From Tetrastigma voinierianum (Eukaryota; Streptophyta; Magnoliopsida; Vitales; Vitaceae), in assembly GCA_016808115.1 (NCBI GenBank), contig JAEQBH010000658.1, positions 1 through 64,000 on the forward strand: DNA of 64,000 bases, given 5' to 3'. Shown piece by piece: positions 44,950-57,045 of this stretch. Numbering within the stretch: the first letter of the stretch is position 1; each line of letters begins with the position of its first letter. A program made the translations under genes and the position numbers. Under the pieces are notes generated by a model, which was not told the DNA's origin, made no database searches, and saw nothing but the letters and a program-made list of their open reading frames with translations.

Positions 44950-46434
44950 ACACCACAGATTGTAATTGAATATGATTCATTCGGGAATAAAGAGGGACTT
45001 TTATTTTCATGAATTTTCTCTGTGTATGTTTCTTTACATATTCTGACCGGTTTGGAGATACTAAATTGCCAACAGGTGTCACTCGCTCACACGATAATTC
45101 TGGTCAGTTTTGTTACGAATCGATGCCTATCGATAGAATCCGCTCTCAGTGCTCCTGCCCATGTATGTCATAGGATTTTCCCCCACCGCTCGGGAGCTCA
45201 TAGTTGCCCGGTCTCGATCGACTTCAAAGGTTATTATGTAAGGACCTTCCCAAGCAATCTAGTTTCCCATGCGTTGATTCTTCCCGTCAAGTGGCTTTTA
45301 AGACCAACCCCGGCATGTAACTGGGCTCGAGACTCTCCGGTCAGAGTACGCCGTTTTCCTTTGGTACCCTTCTATGCGCTGTTGAACATGTTCAAGCCAT
45401 CCAAGAGTTCCAAATTCGTGGCTGTGGCTCGTCATTTTGTTCCGATGCTAACTCGACTCTTAGGATTTTGATTCCAACCTCAACCTGGCTATCGCTTCTG
45501 CTCCAAAGGCTAGGTAAATGGGGTCTCCAGCTGCCAACTGGTGTTGTCCCGTAGTCTACAGTACTCCTGGAGGTATTCACCCAACCCCTTTTGAGATCCT
45601 CTTAGCTTGGCTTCTCAAGGCTACTGAGGGCCTGATGGTGACTCGCCCGTCCATTTGATCGCGGTGAGTCGTGACGACAGTAATTTTTAATCCCGAGCTC
45701 GGCACAAAATCCCCGACTCTCAAGATCAAACTCGGTTTTCCATTATCTGAGACTGTGGTTTCCTTGATGCCAATTCGCATGGTGGATTGTCGCCATAATG
45801 CAAGGCGATCTTCTCGCTTCTCAGGATCAGGGCTAAGGGCCTCGGGCCTCGCCTCTACTTGGTGAAATAATCTACCGCGACGACATAAATTTACATCAAG
45901 CCTTTGCCAATAAGGGCCCTAATATGTCCATAACCCCATCACTGGAAGGGCCAGGCTGGTGATTGATGTCGAGGCTCACTGGAGGCGTGATATTTTAGCG
46001 TGTTCCTCGGCAGATTCCGGTGATCTTTCGACCAGTCGTGTGCATCTTGAGCATCAGGCCAATAATATCCCCGCCAAAACTTTCCCGCCAATGTTCGAGT
46101 CTGATATGGTTCCCACATATGCCTTCGCACTTTCTTAGCACGTATTCGCGTCTTCCTCCTACGATACATTTTAGGGAAGGGTGTGAAGAATCCTCGCCGC
46201 AGAGGCTTCCTCGTGATTGGTAAACCTGGCGATCCCGCCTTATCTTTGCCGCCTTTGGGTCGCCCGGGCAAGGTTCCTCATATTAATGCGGTCCCAAATA
46301 GGGTCCATCCAGTTTGGTGTAACGGACCTCATCGCGACTACTATGCCGTAGCGGGTCACTGAGGGCCTCGCGAGGTATTCGATGGGTGCTGATCCCCCAA
46401 TGTCTTCCTGCAAGGCCGTAGCCAGTTTTGCCAA
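44950..46434 (-). pseudogene. integrase remnant of the Tat-like element
   Basis: Minus-strand pieces in order from the right: EYLARPSVTRYG and WMDPIWDRI (46240-46434), the linker before integrase; HMWEPYQTRTLAGKFWRGYY and WPDAQDAHDW (about 46100), the zinc-binding N-terminus (family form: G.H.GARTLA.K.LR.GYYWPTM..DA); and QVEVGIKILRVELASEQNDE (45392-45580), the C-terminal third (P.EVG.PTLR). Text for a worn DLV...KL.P.W.GPY-type segment follows near 45250-45330. The catalytic core between 45600 and 45950 is hard to follow because of frameshifts. Confidence 0.88.
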
Positions 46435-46613
46435 AGCGTCGGCACGGGCATTCTCCGTTCTGGGGACATACTTGATCTGAACTGATACAAACTTTTTAAA
46501 TAAGTCACGGACTTTGCGGAGATATAGGATTATCTTCTCCCTTTCGCCTCGTATGTGTTCCTCGGGACTGTCTCACCACCATTGAATCGCTATGGATCTC
46601 TAGCTGATCGACT

Positions 46614-46901
46614 CTAACGAATGAGCGAGATTGAGGTTCCGCTTATTACGCCTCGTATTCGGCCCTCGTTGTTGAGGCGTGCCAACCCAAACCCGAGTGA
46701 GCACCAATGTCTATGTCCTCCGGTGAGGTCGCATTTGCGCCCCCGCTCTCGCGCATTTGAGGCTCCATCCACGTAAAGCTTCCAAACGAAGGTCAGTTCC
46801 TTGATTGGGCGGGCTCGACAAGCTCTACTCGGGCGAATTCCATGATGAAATCGGCAGATATGTCCCTTTACGGTCGTTGGGCTCAGACCGATGTCGACCA
46901 C
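46614..46901 (-). pseudogene. RNase H remnant of the Tat-like element
   Basis: The minus frame reads KLYVDGASNARERG, the family's W.LYVDGASN..G.G box with the first catalytic Asp kept. LGFGLARLNNEGRIRG follows, where the family has LRF.FPATNNEAEYEA. The position between RT and integrase is as expected. Confidence 0.92.
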
Positions 46902-47179
46902 TCAGCTTCTATGGCCCATTTCATCAACCTTCCGTAGACATCCGGTTTATGCAACACCGCTTCATGGGGTATTCTATCGACTTCTATGGTGTGAGCCGGG
47001 AAATACACGGCTCGAAAATGCGTCATCGTAGAGCTAGTATTAATTTTTCCATTTTCGATACCTCTCAGCTCCCTCAGTGGCCTCGAACAGATAGACGGTG
47101 TCAGATCCGCTCTTTGTCTCTGACGAGCACCGCGCTAGTTGAAAAATCTGATACTGCCAAATACAATGTGAGGAGTCTC

Positions 47180-48300
47180 TCCTTCATCTAAGCCCACTAA
47201 AATGGGTGGCGAAACCCAAGCATGTTTTCAAGGTTACAAACGCTTCACATTTCTCATCCCATTGAAAGGCTTTCTTCAAAACTTGGAAGAAAGGTTGGCA
47301 TTTGTCACTTGCCCTCGACACGAATCGACTTAGAGCTGCGATCCTCCCTGTTAATCGTTGTACTTCCTTTATCCCCGATGGCGATGGCATGTCAAGCAAT
47401 GCTTTTATTTTATCCGGATTTGCTTCACTCCCAGGCTAATTACGGCTCCGTAAATTTTCCTACCGACACGCTCAAGGCGCATTTCGCCTGATTCGCCTTC
47501 AGGCGTTATAATCCCTCGATCCGGGAACGCCTCGGAGAGGTGAGCGCTGTGGATACCACAGAGCGATTTTACCAAGCATGTCGCCTATGTATACCCCATC
47601 AGTTGCATTTATCTCGTTAAACATCCGCCACTAACCTTCGGGTAGGTCGCTCGCATTCGAGCCCAAATGGCATTACTCGATAATGCGAGGTCCCCGTAAA
47701 GTGGACGGTAATGACGCCTCTCCGCGTCACCGGGTCCATGCTTGTCCGTTATACCGAGAAGGCGCCCATGAAGCTAAGAAGCTCGCGGGTCTCGTGGCAT
47801 CTACGATAAGGTCGATCCGGGTGCGGGAAGTCAGCCCTTGGGCATGCTTATTTATACCTGAAATCAACACAGAGTCGCCATTTGCCATTTGCTTCTTGAC
47901 GAGCACAACATCACAACCACTCGGGTATTCTACCTCCGATCAGCTCTCGCCGGGAGTGGGAGTCACCTTCACTGATGGCCTATTCTCGTACGAAATTCAA
48001 GGCTCATGAACTCGCTTGAGCACGGGTTGCGTTTAGTTTATGGGCGATGACTGCGGGCCATGCCACTATGTCGCCCTCGCTTCCATGCGAAGATGTCCCC
48101 GTTTCGCCTGGTACCGCAGGCCTCAGGCCTTCTCGCACTCGAGCCGACATGTGCAAGATGCTCCTGGTCGCCATCCAATGTTATCGGTCTCGTTTTCCGA
48201 GGGCCTTGGCCGAGCGGTCACCATCACGCATAATGCTTCACCATGTTTGCATTGTCTAATCGCTGCTTCATGTGAGCGTGTGTAGCATTCTCGTGCCACC
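47180..48300 (-). pseudogene. reverse transcriptase remnant of the Tat-like element
   Basis: The distal end is clear: SGIKEVQRLTGRIAALSRFV and CQPFFQVLKKAFQW (47184-47399), the connection segment of Tat/Athila RTs. Near 47600 the minus strand reads VYIGDMLGKI, the worn catalytic YVDDMLVKS box with the first Asp of the pair replaced by Gly. Upstream palm segments are shattered by frameshifts. Confidence 0.88.
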
Positions 48301-48325
48301 GCCGGTCTCTAACCGTCCCAAACAA

Positions 48326-48608
48326 TCAAGCATCGTTTGGGAATTTAATTACCAGGTGATATGCTGAGGGGATGGCTTTTATCGCGTTGAGAGAGGGCCT
48401 GCCCAGCAACATGTTATAGGCTGACGGGGCGTCCACTATGAGAAACCTTGCTGTCGTTGTTGCTTGCAGGCTCCCCTGCCAAGACCACCGGATCGATCCC
48501 AATGGTAACACCTTTTCTCCCGAAACCCACTGAGACGGGGAAAAGGATGTGTTCTAGCTTTTCTCTCCCAATTCCCATTTTGTCGAAACATGCAAAATGA
48601 TGTCTCAC
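48326..48608 (-). pseudogene. aspartic protease remnant of the Tat-like element
   Basis: Two overlapping minus frames read FDKMGIGREKLEHILFPVSV and then ARFLIVDAPSAYNMLLGRPS, LNAIKAIPSAYHLVIKFPN. The F.IVD.PSAYN.I.GRP.L...A..STYH..KFPT stretch is a well-known landmark of plant Ty3/gypsy proteases of the non-chromovirus lineages. The shift between the frames is a one-step indel. Confidence 0.92.
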
Positions 48609-48609
48609 G

Positions 48610-50420
48610 AGCCCCCGTTGTCTACTAGGACCCGATGGACCGTCAGGTTTGCCACAATTGCACTGGATACCAGCTGGTCAGCCGCTGGGGTACCGACACC
48701 CTTCCAAGTCTCATTCGAGAATGTGATAGTAGTGTCGACTGCCGGTGGTTTAGATACCGACCTGCATTCCTCCCCCCATGTATGCCGATCTATGCCACAA
48801 GTGGGCCTTTCGGAAACAAACTTGATTCTTCCCCTCCAAAGAAACCCCCCAAATCACGTGGATTCCTCCAAAGGTCGTTTATGTCGGGTCGTCAGCTCGA
48901 CGAGGCGTATATCGAGTCAGCCCTGGTTCTGATTCTGGACCTGGCCTTGAGATTGACTCCCCGGAGATATGAAACGCCGCAGATATCCGCTACCGTATCG
49001 TATAATTTCATTCTCTCCTCAATTGAATACAGCGATCCAGGCGGGCGTCCATAGTCCCCGTGGAACTCGTGAATACTGTGTTATCTCCGGGCAATGCGGA
49101 TTCGAATTTCCCGCGCCGCCATCTTAGAACTCGCCATTTCGCACCCCATGTAGAACTTGGGCACACCGAGGCCGTTAAGGGAGGAAGGCCGCGCGAGTAG
49201 CCTCGGGCGGTGATTCGGCCCAGCGGTCCCCTAAGGTTCCTCGTTTTTGGGGGATCGTTCCGCCTCGCCCGGAGATTTCCTCCGGCCCGCCTTGCCTTTG
49301 GGCTCCATCCCCGCCGCTCCGTCGTCTGTCCTTGCTAGCGAAGAGCTCTCCTTCTTTGACAGAGGGCCTCTCCGCTATGTATTTTTCGCGACAGAACCTC
49401 GGCCATGTTAATGAGGGTTCTTTGGAGATGTAAAACATCGTCTTTGGGGATCGCACTTCAACCCCGCAATGAAGGCCGTGACAAACGAACTTTCGGGTCA
49501 TATATCTATCTTCGTGGACTCCTGGTGATTAAACCGCTTGTACGTATGACTTCAATTTTCCCCGCGCTCCTCGCTTGATGGGCCACTGACTCGGCTTCAC
49601 GTATGTCCCAAACTACGGCTGGAGACGAACGCGATCGATAACTCGAATGAAGCAAATCAAGAAGAGGATCACAACCGTTATAGTCGGGCCTTTTAAGGTG
49701 GTGGCGAACGCCCGCACCGGGATGGTGGTCCGATACCCATGCAACTCCATCTGATTCTTATAGGTATTGAGATGATCTACCGGATCCTTGCCGCCATCGA
49801 ATGCTTCTAAATGAGGCATCCTGAATTCGGGGCCTGGAGCGGGTACCAAGACCTGGGGGTGAAAGGTGATTCGTTTGTTGCACTGCATCCATGTCCTGGT
49901 GCGCCCTTTAACTACTTCCTTTCACACCCGCTAAGCTCTCGTTGGAGGTCCCTAAACCTTTGCTCCCATGTCTGCTCTCTTGTGGCCTGGGAGAGATGTC
50001 AGGGTTCCGTGTCCCGCCTCGTCTCCTCTCAGATCGCTCGATCCCCTCCCACAGGGGCTGGTCATGCGTCCCCGCTCCGCTTGACTAGATTCCGCCGCTT
50101 CGCATTTCGGGGATTACCATAGCCGTATAACCCTCGCAAGGAGTGAACATTAGTCCTTCCGAATCCGGCCGCCTTCCTGTTGTATTCGCCCGTGAGCTGT
50201 TCCCATTTCCCATCGTTACCGGGTCGACGAGGCTGAGTGCTTCCACCCAAGCCATAGCCGCCCGGATCGCTTCGCTGGCCCCGGTGGCCCGTCGGCCCGC
50301 ATCTCCCGGCTGTCCGGCATCCTTGGGGGTACAGTGTTGCTCCCGCCAGGTTCCGCGGTCGATACCATCGCAATCGAAATCGCTTATATTTACGGCGCAA
50401 CCTGTTGCTCCCACGCACGG
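48610..50420 (-). pseudogene. gag remnant of the Tat-like element
   Basis: The minus strand carries the gag core start EFRMPHLEAFDGGKDPVDHL and NTYKNQMELHG (49613-49888). Further fragments run to about 49175, and a worn Cys/His knuckle region lies near 48980-49080 (FHEFHGDYG, then YSIEERMKLYD; family form: CRFH.DHGH.TE.C..LK..IE). It is homologous to the remnant at 1-1752. No primer binding site of a standard type is legible between gag and the LTR at 50427. Confidence 0.88.
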
Positions 50421-50426
50421 CTCAAC

Positions 50427-51142
50427 CGATGATGCCTTTTTCAACTGAATCAGCCGAGAGCGGTTGGATCGCTGTTGAGCCAAGATACTGTAGCCGCCAA
50501 ACCGATGGACGCCGACGTTTACCGGGAGAGGAATACCGCAATGCAAGTCCACCGGGTCCGAAAAGGCTCAATGAGAGGAATACCGCAATGTTAGTCCACT
50601 CGGGTCCGAAAAGGGTCGCTCTAGGGAAAATAAAGGAAGAGGGCTCGCGAGGCTTCGCCCGACCGCTCCGATGCCTAAGTCGACCGCCTCGAGAGTAGCG
50701 GAGAAAGAGTGTTTTCTTTGCTTAGTTTCGCGTATCTTTGGGCGCGTGGAGCCGCCTTGTATCAGAATGGCCTCATCCACCTGACGATGACAGGGTTCTT
50801 CCTTTCGAGGATCGGTTTTCAATGTAGTCATCCATAGATTTAGCAAACCAGCTTTATTTGTAGTGAATCCTCCTTCCTTATTGAGAGATATCCAACTCGA
50901 CTGCCATGCCTTTCCTTTCTTTATAATGTGACTCGACAGACGCCTCTAAGGAATATCCTATCATCCGTTATTTGTAGAGATATAGTCAATCGCTTTGTAT
51001 GGGCTCTCTTGTCCTCAATTCCATGTTCCGACCTTAACGTGGTCGAGCTTTGCTCAATGCTATTGAAGGATACTGACATGGCACTACCCACACCGCTTCT
51101 GGTCATGAGTGAAATGCTTGACCTATTTCTATATCCTTATCA
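50427..51142 (-). repeat. 5' LTR of the Tat-like element
   Basis: Opens CGATGATGCCTTTTTCAAC (the first T of the TG end is changed to C) and closes ATATCCTTATCA, followed by ACACT. It is about 30 bases shorter than its partner and has many small indels. A short internal duplication (AGGAATACCGCAATG at 50530 and 50578) is present only here. Confidence 0.92.
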
Positions 51143-51599
51143 ACACTCAAAAAAAACTTCATGTTCCCACCAACTTATCTATCCAACCTTTATAAAAATT
51201 CTCGTTGTATGTTTAACAAAATATCTTCATCCTCCTACCTTTAGAAAAGTTCTCTTAAATACAACCACTTAACATGAGTTATTTTATAAATTTATAAATA
51301 AAGGACATATTTAAATAATCCTTTCACAATAAATCAATACAAAACATGCGATACCAATCACTAATGTCATATTTTCTACATTTTATGTGGAATAATCAAA
51401 TAATTGAATTAATTGTAGCAAATCCATATAATATAAATTTATTAGAATATAGATAAAAACAAAATTAACATAAAAGAGAAAAAAAATCCCTTCATGATAT
51501 ACATTCCAAATTACTATATTTAATTTTCTAAAACTATAAAAAATAAAATGAAATATAAACATGATCTAAAATATAAACGGAAACACTATTATATATAGA

Positions 51600-51603
<4 letters not shown>

Positions 51604-51658
<55 letters not shown>
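51604..51658. repeat. (AT)n microsatellite
   Basis: AT run of about 55 bases. Confidence 0.97.
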
Positions 51659-51661
<3 letters not shown>

Positions 51662-52284
51662 AACAATTTTATTTTCTACTTTTTTAAAAGGAGAGACAAA
51701 TAAAAATAATTTACCAACTGAAAACAAAAGACAGAGAAAATTTTCAGAAAAACAATTCTTCTTTTCCATTTTAAACATGAAAACTAGAACAATTAAAAAT
51801 CAAAAAGTTAAAAAGGAAAACCTTTAAAAATGAACGAAATCTCTTAAAAGAAAACTTCAAAAGATTATCTCTTTCATCTAATTCAAGTGAAACAAAAAGA
51901 AGATTCAATATTTATCAAACAAAATAAGAAGATTCAATAAAAGATTTTCCAACACTTACCTCTCTCTTCACTTGAAAGTATCTAACCCACAGCTTGAAGT
52001 GCCAAAAATATAATGGAAAGGGAAGGCGGAATCAAGGAAATGAAATGGATGGGAGTAGCGAAGGACATGTTTGGAAGAATGAAGCATTTGGTGGTGAGGT
52101 CTCAAGAGTAGTGTCGTACTCGATTGGAGTAGGAAGCTGTAGATTCATTAATGATGAAAGACTACAATTGATACTTTCTCAAAAAAACTCGTGGATGGCT
52201 TTATTTTTTATTTTTTTAATCACATAGAAGGATTGTTCCCATTTCTAATTTTCTATCACACGGGTTATCATTTTGGGTTCTATC

Positions 52285-52286
<2 letters not shown>

Positions 52287-52374
<88 letters not shown>
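52287..52374. repeat. (AT)n microsatellite
   Basis: AT run of about 88 bases, producing poly Tyr-Ile frames that are not genes. Confidence 0.97.
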
Positions 52375-52378
<4 letters not shown>

Positions 52379-52483
52379 TTTCACAATTTTCATTTAGAAA
52401 AAAAATTTATCTTTTCCTCCATAGACTTTTGACAATATTACAACTATATTTGTAAAACTCGAAAAAATTAGTAATTTTTAGTA

Positions 52484-52484
52484 A

Positions 52485-52520
<36 letters not shown>

Positions 52521-52534
52521 TATTATTATTATTA
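52484..52534. repeat. (AAT)n / (ATT)n palindromic run
   Basis: AAT triplets switch to ATT triplets at about 52519, so the run is self-complementary. Confidence 0.93.
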
Positions 52535-52640
52535 GAATAATTCAGGAAAGTCTAAAAAAATTTCTAGATCTCAGATGACGAAATGGACTGCGCCGTTGGA
52601 TTCATCTCATGAAACTAGCTGACTCCAAAAGTTTATTTAA
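52535..52640 (+). repeat. short LTR-start fragment
   Basis: Contains TTTCTAGATCTCAGATGACG and CGCCGTTGGATTCATCTC, the proximal block of the Tekay-like LTRs. The rest of the LTR is not continued here. Confidence 0.6.
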
Positions 52641-52876
52641 TTCAGACAAATGGAATCTTTTACTATTTTCTCTCGGATAATAAGTCATCAAGGATCATAG
52701 ATGAGATTTTTATCAAAATCTTTGAAGTCAGGAAATGACTTGAGCTAAGTTCATTTAAAATAAATTGAAATGAAAATAAATAAATTGTTTCTAGATAGAA
52801 ACGGACCCGAATGAGAAATGAATATATGGCGCAATGTAAGCTATGTATCCAAACTTTAAAAAACAAAAAACAAAAA
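52641..52876. other. AT-rich spacer, nothing recognised
   Basis: No coding or repeat content that I can identify between two LTR-start fragments. Confidence 0.5.
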
Positions 52877-53010
52877 AGGGTAAAATCGTAATTTCGGTCA
52901 AACCCGAAATTTTTCTAGATCTCGGATGAAGAAACAGATTTCGCCGTTGGAATCGTCTCGTGAAATCTAGCTAACACGTCAAATTTCGTCAAATTCCGAG
53001 ACAGTCGGAA
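52877..53010 (+). repeat. plus-oriented LTR, left part of a split copy
   Basis: GGGTAAAATCGTAATTTCGG, TTTCTAGATCTCGGATGAAG and CGCCGTTGGAATCGTCTCGT are the proximal LTR block. It is interrupted at 53011 by an oppositely oriented LTR and resumes at 55459. The very first bases of this LTR are missing. Confidence 0.75.
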
Positions 53011-55458
53011 TGTGACACCCCAAAACCCGAGGCTCGTCGACAACCTGTCAACTTTTGGAAGTCTATGGAAATCGGGTATCCCGATATCGCTCTCACACAT
53101 CTCGTATACTGAGACTCATCCCTGCATATTGAATTCATAAATACAAAATAATCCCATATGCAGGTATACAAAACGGAGAGTTATAAAGCACCTAACTCAC
53201 ACATATGGTACAAATACGTGCATTAGAAACCCAAATGTCACTCCAATATACAAAACAGGATATGCATTACGAGCAACAAATCTCATGCATATATAAACAC
53301 ATCAAGGCCACAACCGTCCTTCAACCTGTTGGCCTCATGAGCTTCGTCTATCCGCACGTGACCGCACTCGAAAAAAAGGGGTTCCCATTTATCTGGTGAG
53401 CCACGCCGCAGAGACAAAACCTACCAGGCTACTTCCTCCTTAGGTGCACATGCAAATGATCGTACACAAATACACAAACAAATACAACTATGTAGACGTG
53501 TTTGGTCCCATCATGGAAAACAATGTGCCAAGTATGAGACGACACTCTACATGCCCCATGTATCGGGTCAACCACCGACCAACCACCCAATGCAAGTGCC
53601 AATACAAACATCGAGTCATCCCACTCTTAATACACAACCCATAGTCTTTGTGGATATTTATTTACTCTTCTTCGCGGTCTTTTCGGGGTAAATGTAACTT
53701 TCCGGTCTCACCGCGGGTCTCTTACACCCTCCGACATTTTTCGGGCTTTCACCGGTGGATACGCTGTCTAACTAGGTTTTCAGGCTTTTCACCTGAGGGG
53801 GGTATCTATCCCCTACTTGTTATGCCCGACACATTTCATTTTCCATTTTCATTTAACACCGTGTGATTCCATTTGGACTTCGTCCTATTCTCGAGCCCAC
53901 ATAATTCAAAGACCAAACGCAGTTAAGCCAAATCGCATCATGTACACACACCCATGTAATGCGTTGTTTTGTCAGACAATGCAATGAAATTCAGCACGCA
54001 CTCAACTCATGCCTAATGTATGAAGACCCTTACACGTGGACATCTATGTGTACATGCTATGAACCCCTCGCACTGTTCAATGCATACAAAGAAGCCATAT
54101 ATTCAATTCAATATCAAGATGTAGCTCACATTAATATTCCACACATTCAATCTAATACATCATGTGAGCATGCATTCCCATAATTCTTAACATCACTTAG
54201 ACAAGTAAATGTCAAGGCTCATGTTCTCAAAATAGACATAGCACCTCGCCACACAACCTCGCAACATGCCAAGACATGGCCAAGGTTCAAGCTCAAACCA
54301 ATACAATCCAAATACATTTGGAACATTATAAAACACGGTGTCATCTCTTAACCAAGAGGTGATTAATTTCAATCAACAATCCACAATGGCTTTAAATTTG
54401 CCTCATTCTATCATAACTGGTTCTAGAGATTTTACCCCATAATTCACCAAACTATGAATTAAACTCATCTTAAAATCAAGGAAAAACAGTTTTGAAAACA
54501 CTGTTTTTTTAACTCGGTTTTCAAGCAAGACCAGAAACTGCATGAACCTAGCTCCCATTTGAATGAATTTTTTGAGTACAAAGGAGTCGTAATTTGGACA
54601 GACCTATTTCAATAAGAAAGTTTCTCCTTTAAGTCTAGTTTATCCAACAACTGAATCACTCAATTCCGATGTGTGATGGCCAAGTTATGGCCAAAACATT
54701 GTCATGGGGTTGAAGGAAAGAAAAACTGGGCAGCATCTCCCCTACAACATTTACCCTATACACGAAATCTCCTCCATTAGGGTCATAACAAAACTCAACC
54801 AATGCCATTCCCATGGCCCCAAGAAAGGAAATAACTCAACAGTAAGGTCCATACCCTTTTAAAAGGGATCAAATTCTGGGGTCCTCCAACCTAAAGAACA
54901 ATGGAGGATTTGCAAAATCCTCCTTTCTCCTTCATTTCCTTCCTTTTTTTGGTTTCCCTTGCTTTCCTTCTCTTCTCTCTTTTCCGGTTTTCCTCTCTTC
55001 CCTCTCTAGGACTCGATCTAACCAAATGCAAGAACTCCTTCACTCGAGCTCCACTACACTGCACCACCTCATGGTGCTTGACACATGGTACAAGCCATGG
55101 CAAAGTGCTCACCCATGCTGCTTCATGCACTCAACTACTTCCCACTAATTTGGTATGCATTCTAGGAGCATGACACTTGGCCACTTAGGCGCTGCTTTCC
55201 CAAATCCCGGGTGCCATGTGGCATGCACTCGTGCCACGTGTCACCCCCGTGATTGGCTCATCCACCGAACACGTGAAAAATCCGATTGTCTCTAATTCGA
55301 CGTAGTTTGTTTAGTTCAACTGCATTTCACGGCAGATTCTAACGGCGTGATCTGCTTGGCCATTTGAGATTTAGAGAAAATCTGTGGTTTTAATCAGACT
55401 GGCCCAAGAATTACCATTCGCTCATTTTCAAGAAAGAAAAACGCTTCCCGGTTTCACA
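53011..55458 (-). repeat. minus-oriented solo LTR, about 2.45 kb
   Basis: Plus text runs from TGTGACACCCCAAAACCCGA to CTTCCCGGTTTCACA. GGGTATCCCGATATCGCTCT near 53071 groups it with the LTR at 28337. It lacks the 185-bp array found in that copy. No internal domain adjoins either end, so it is a solo LTR formed by LTR-LTR recombination, inserted into another LTR. Confidence 0.78.
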
Positions 55459-56782
55459 CTAATTGGCATGTTTTTTCGAGTGTCAGCCGCGTGTCAGAAT
55501 GAAATATGAGGTGACAAAGTCACTTATAACATGTACTCGTGACATAAGTCGCATGAGTGTGAGAAATGATGGAAATAAACGGCCAAGATAGTGTCAAGTG
55601 TCAAAATGGTGGAAAGAATGGACATAGATGTCATTTTGGAAATTTTTAAATGAGAAAAAGACAAAAATGTGAATAGTGTCATCTCCTTCTTCAAAAAGCA
55701 AGGAGAAAACGTGCAGGAAAAATAAAAACCCGTGCTTTCTTAAGTTTTTGAAACCTAAGAGAGAGAGCGACTTCCCTCCCTCTCTAAATTCACATCCGAA
55801 TCGCCGGATTTCTTTGGAGCAAGAAGGAAAGTTGGCTCTACGCACGAGGCCTACCCGTGCTCTGCTTTTGGCAGCTTCGACAACTCCATGAGTGCAGGGT
55901 TTCCATCCTACTTGAAGTTACACTTTGTTTAAGTGCTTTGTGGATGGTTGAGTTGGTTTGAGGCCTTGAACGGCCGTTTGATCTGTCCCAAATATTGGAA
56001 CCGAATTGTTGTAATTTTTGAAGCCCATTTGTATAGTCCATGACTGTGTTGGGGCTGTTTTGGATGTTTATTTCATAAATTATGAAATAAATTGTATTGT
56101 GGTGTGTATGATGCCGGAAATGGCTATGAAATTCGGGTTCACAAAGTGGAATTGATATTGGGTAATTGGCTGTGAACAGTAACCCGTGGGTTTCACTGTT
56201 CACGTGAATAGTGTTCATAAAATATATTTGTGAAATACTGTGTTTAGTTGAGTAGTTCAAATTGAATTGCTCATAGTTGTTAATTAGCCCATGTGAGCTA
56301 ATTTTTGGTGTAATTGATGGTGTATGTGTATAACATGTTTTAGCTTTAAATTATGTAAATATATGCATGATGATATATTTGCATGTGTTATATAAATTGT
56401 GTCAATGGCATAATGCATTTACAGTGCACTGTAGTAGCCTAGGAAATTAGGTGTTGTGCATGACATGATTTTCTCGGAAAACGAACATGGTTGGGCGGTA
56501 AATGAATTTCACAGGATGATTTTCCGGAGAATGGGGTGGGGAGACGGTCCAACAGATCATTTCCGGATGAGGACCATGACCGGTTTCTGCTGCTCCTCCA
56601 ACACATTCGCCGGAGGGTAGTCCCATATTTTACCAACACGTCGCAGTGGCTGTCGAAACAAGTTTTGTTTTGAAAAGTGATATTTTTCTCATACATGGCT
56701 TAGGCAAGTGTGAGGGAGTCGGTGAGGACTCGGGACATGGGTTGGTCATTTAGACATTAAAGTTGGATCACGAATTTGCTTG
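55459..56782 (+). repeat. plus-oriented LTR, right part of the split copy
   Basis: Continues the LTR begun at 52877 with GACAAAGTCACTTATAACAT, TTAGCCCATGTGAGCTAATT and GAGGGAGTCGGTGAGGACTC. It breaks off at ACGAATTTGCTTG where a CACTA terminus begins; complete copies go on with AGTGTGTTTACATAG. Confidence 0.82.
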
Positions 56783-57045
56783 CACTATAAGAAAAAAGAC
56801 CTATCTTAACGGTTACTAACTGTCATCGTATGTGTTATATGTCATCAAAACTTCCTAGTCTTATATGTCATTCACGGTAAAGAGTCAAGGTAGGTGTAGA
56901 CAAAGAACCTTGACATATAAAATGCTAATGAATGTGTTTTTCTATTAATCAATATAACTTCTCTCTACCACTCATAATATGTCAAGGTTTGTTTTCAAAT
57001 AAATCATGGTTTCTTTAAAAATATGTCAAGGTAAGGATCTTCCAC
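56783..57045. mobile_element. CACTA transposon terminus with subterminal repeats
   Basis: CACTATAAGAAAAAAGACC at 56783 matches the terminal inverted repeat style of plant CACTA (En/Spm) elements. The next 260 bases carry subterminal motifs TATGTCAAGGT or its complement: GAGTCAAGGT near 56881, ACCTTGACATA near 56908, TATGTCAAGGT near 56977 and near 57024. The element sits inside the LTR at 55459-56782, preceded by TTG, a possible 3-bp target duplication. The opposite terminus is not found in the window, so it is either truncated by the array at 57046 or very long. Confidence 0.8.

Larger units (their letters stand above)
38193..51142 (-). mobile_element. Tat-like Ty3/gypsy retrotransposon, about 12.95 kb, minus strand
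   Basis: LTRs lie at 38193-38939 and 50427-51142, with ACACT on both outer sides (38188-38192 and 51143-51147), a clean 5-bp target duplication. Reading the minus strand from the right: 5' LTR, gag, protease, RT, RNase H, integrase, then about 5.5 kb holding two tandem arrays and an antisense ORF, then the 3' LTR. Long non-coding DNA and an antisense frame between pol and the 3' LTR are hallmarks of part of the plant Tat lineage (Grande/Retand-type). All pol domains are frameshifted. An intact target duplication shows that the ends are original. Confidence 0.93.
51148..52560. other. AT-rich flank with microsatellites
   Basis: AT-rich DNA with no gene recognised. It holds two long (AT)n runs and an (AAT)n/(ATT)n palindrome. 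A GA-rich 200-base part at 51990-52200 has an open frame without known motifs. The target site of the Tat-like element is at its left end. Confidence 0.6.

Noticed and set aside
44461..45012. 183-codon open frame rich in Ser, Leu and Phe
   Set aside because: It is produced by a CT-rich stretch plus poly(T) between the 3' UTR arrays and integrase, which is coded on the other strand.
54901..55173. 90-codon open frame with a hydrophobic N-terminus resembling a signal peptide
   Set aside because: Lies inside the solo LTR at 53011-55458. The CT-rich LTR stretch yields Phe/Leu/Ser by composition, and no homologous frame exists in the sister LTRs.
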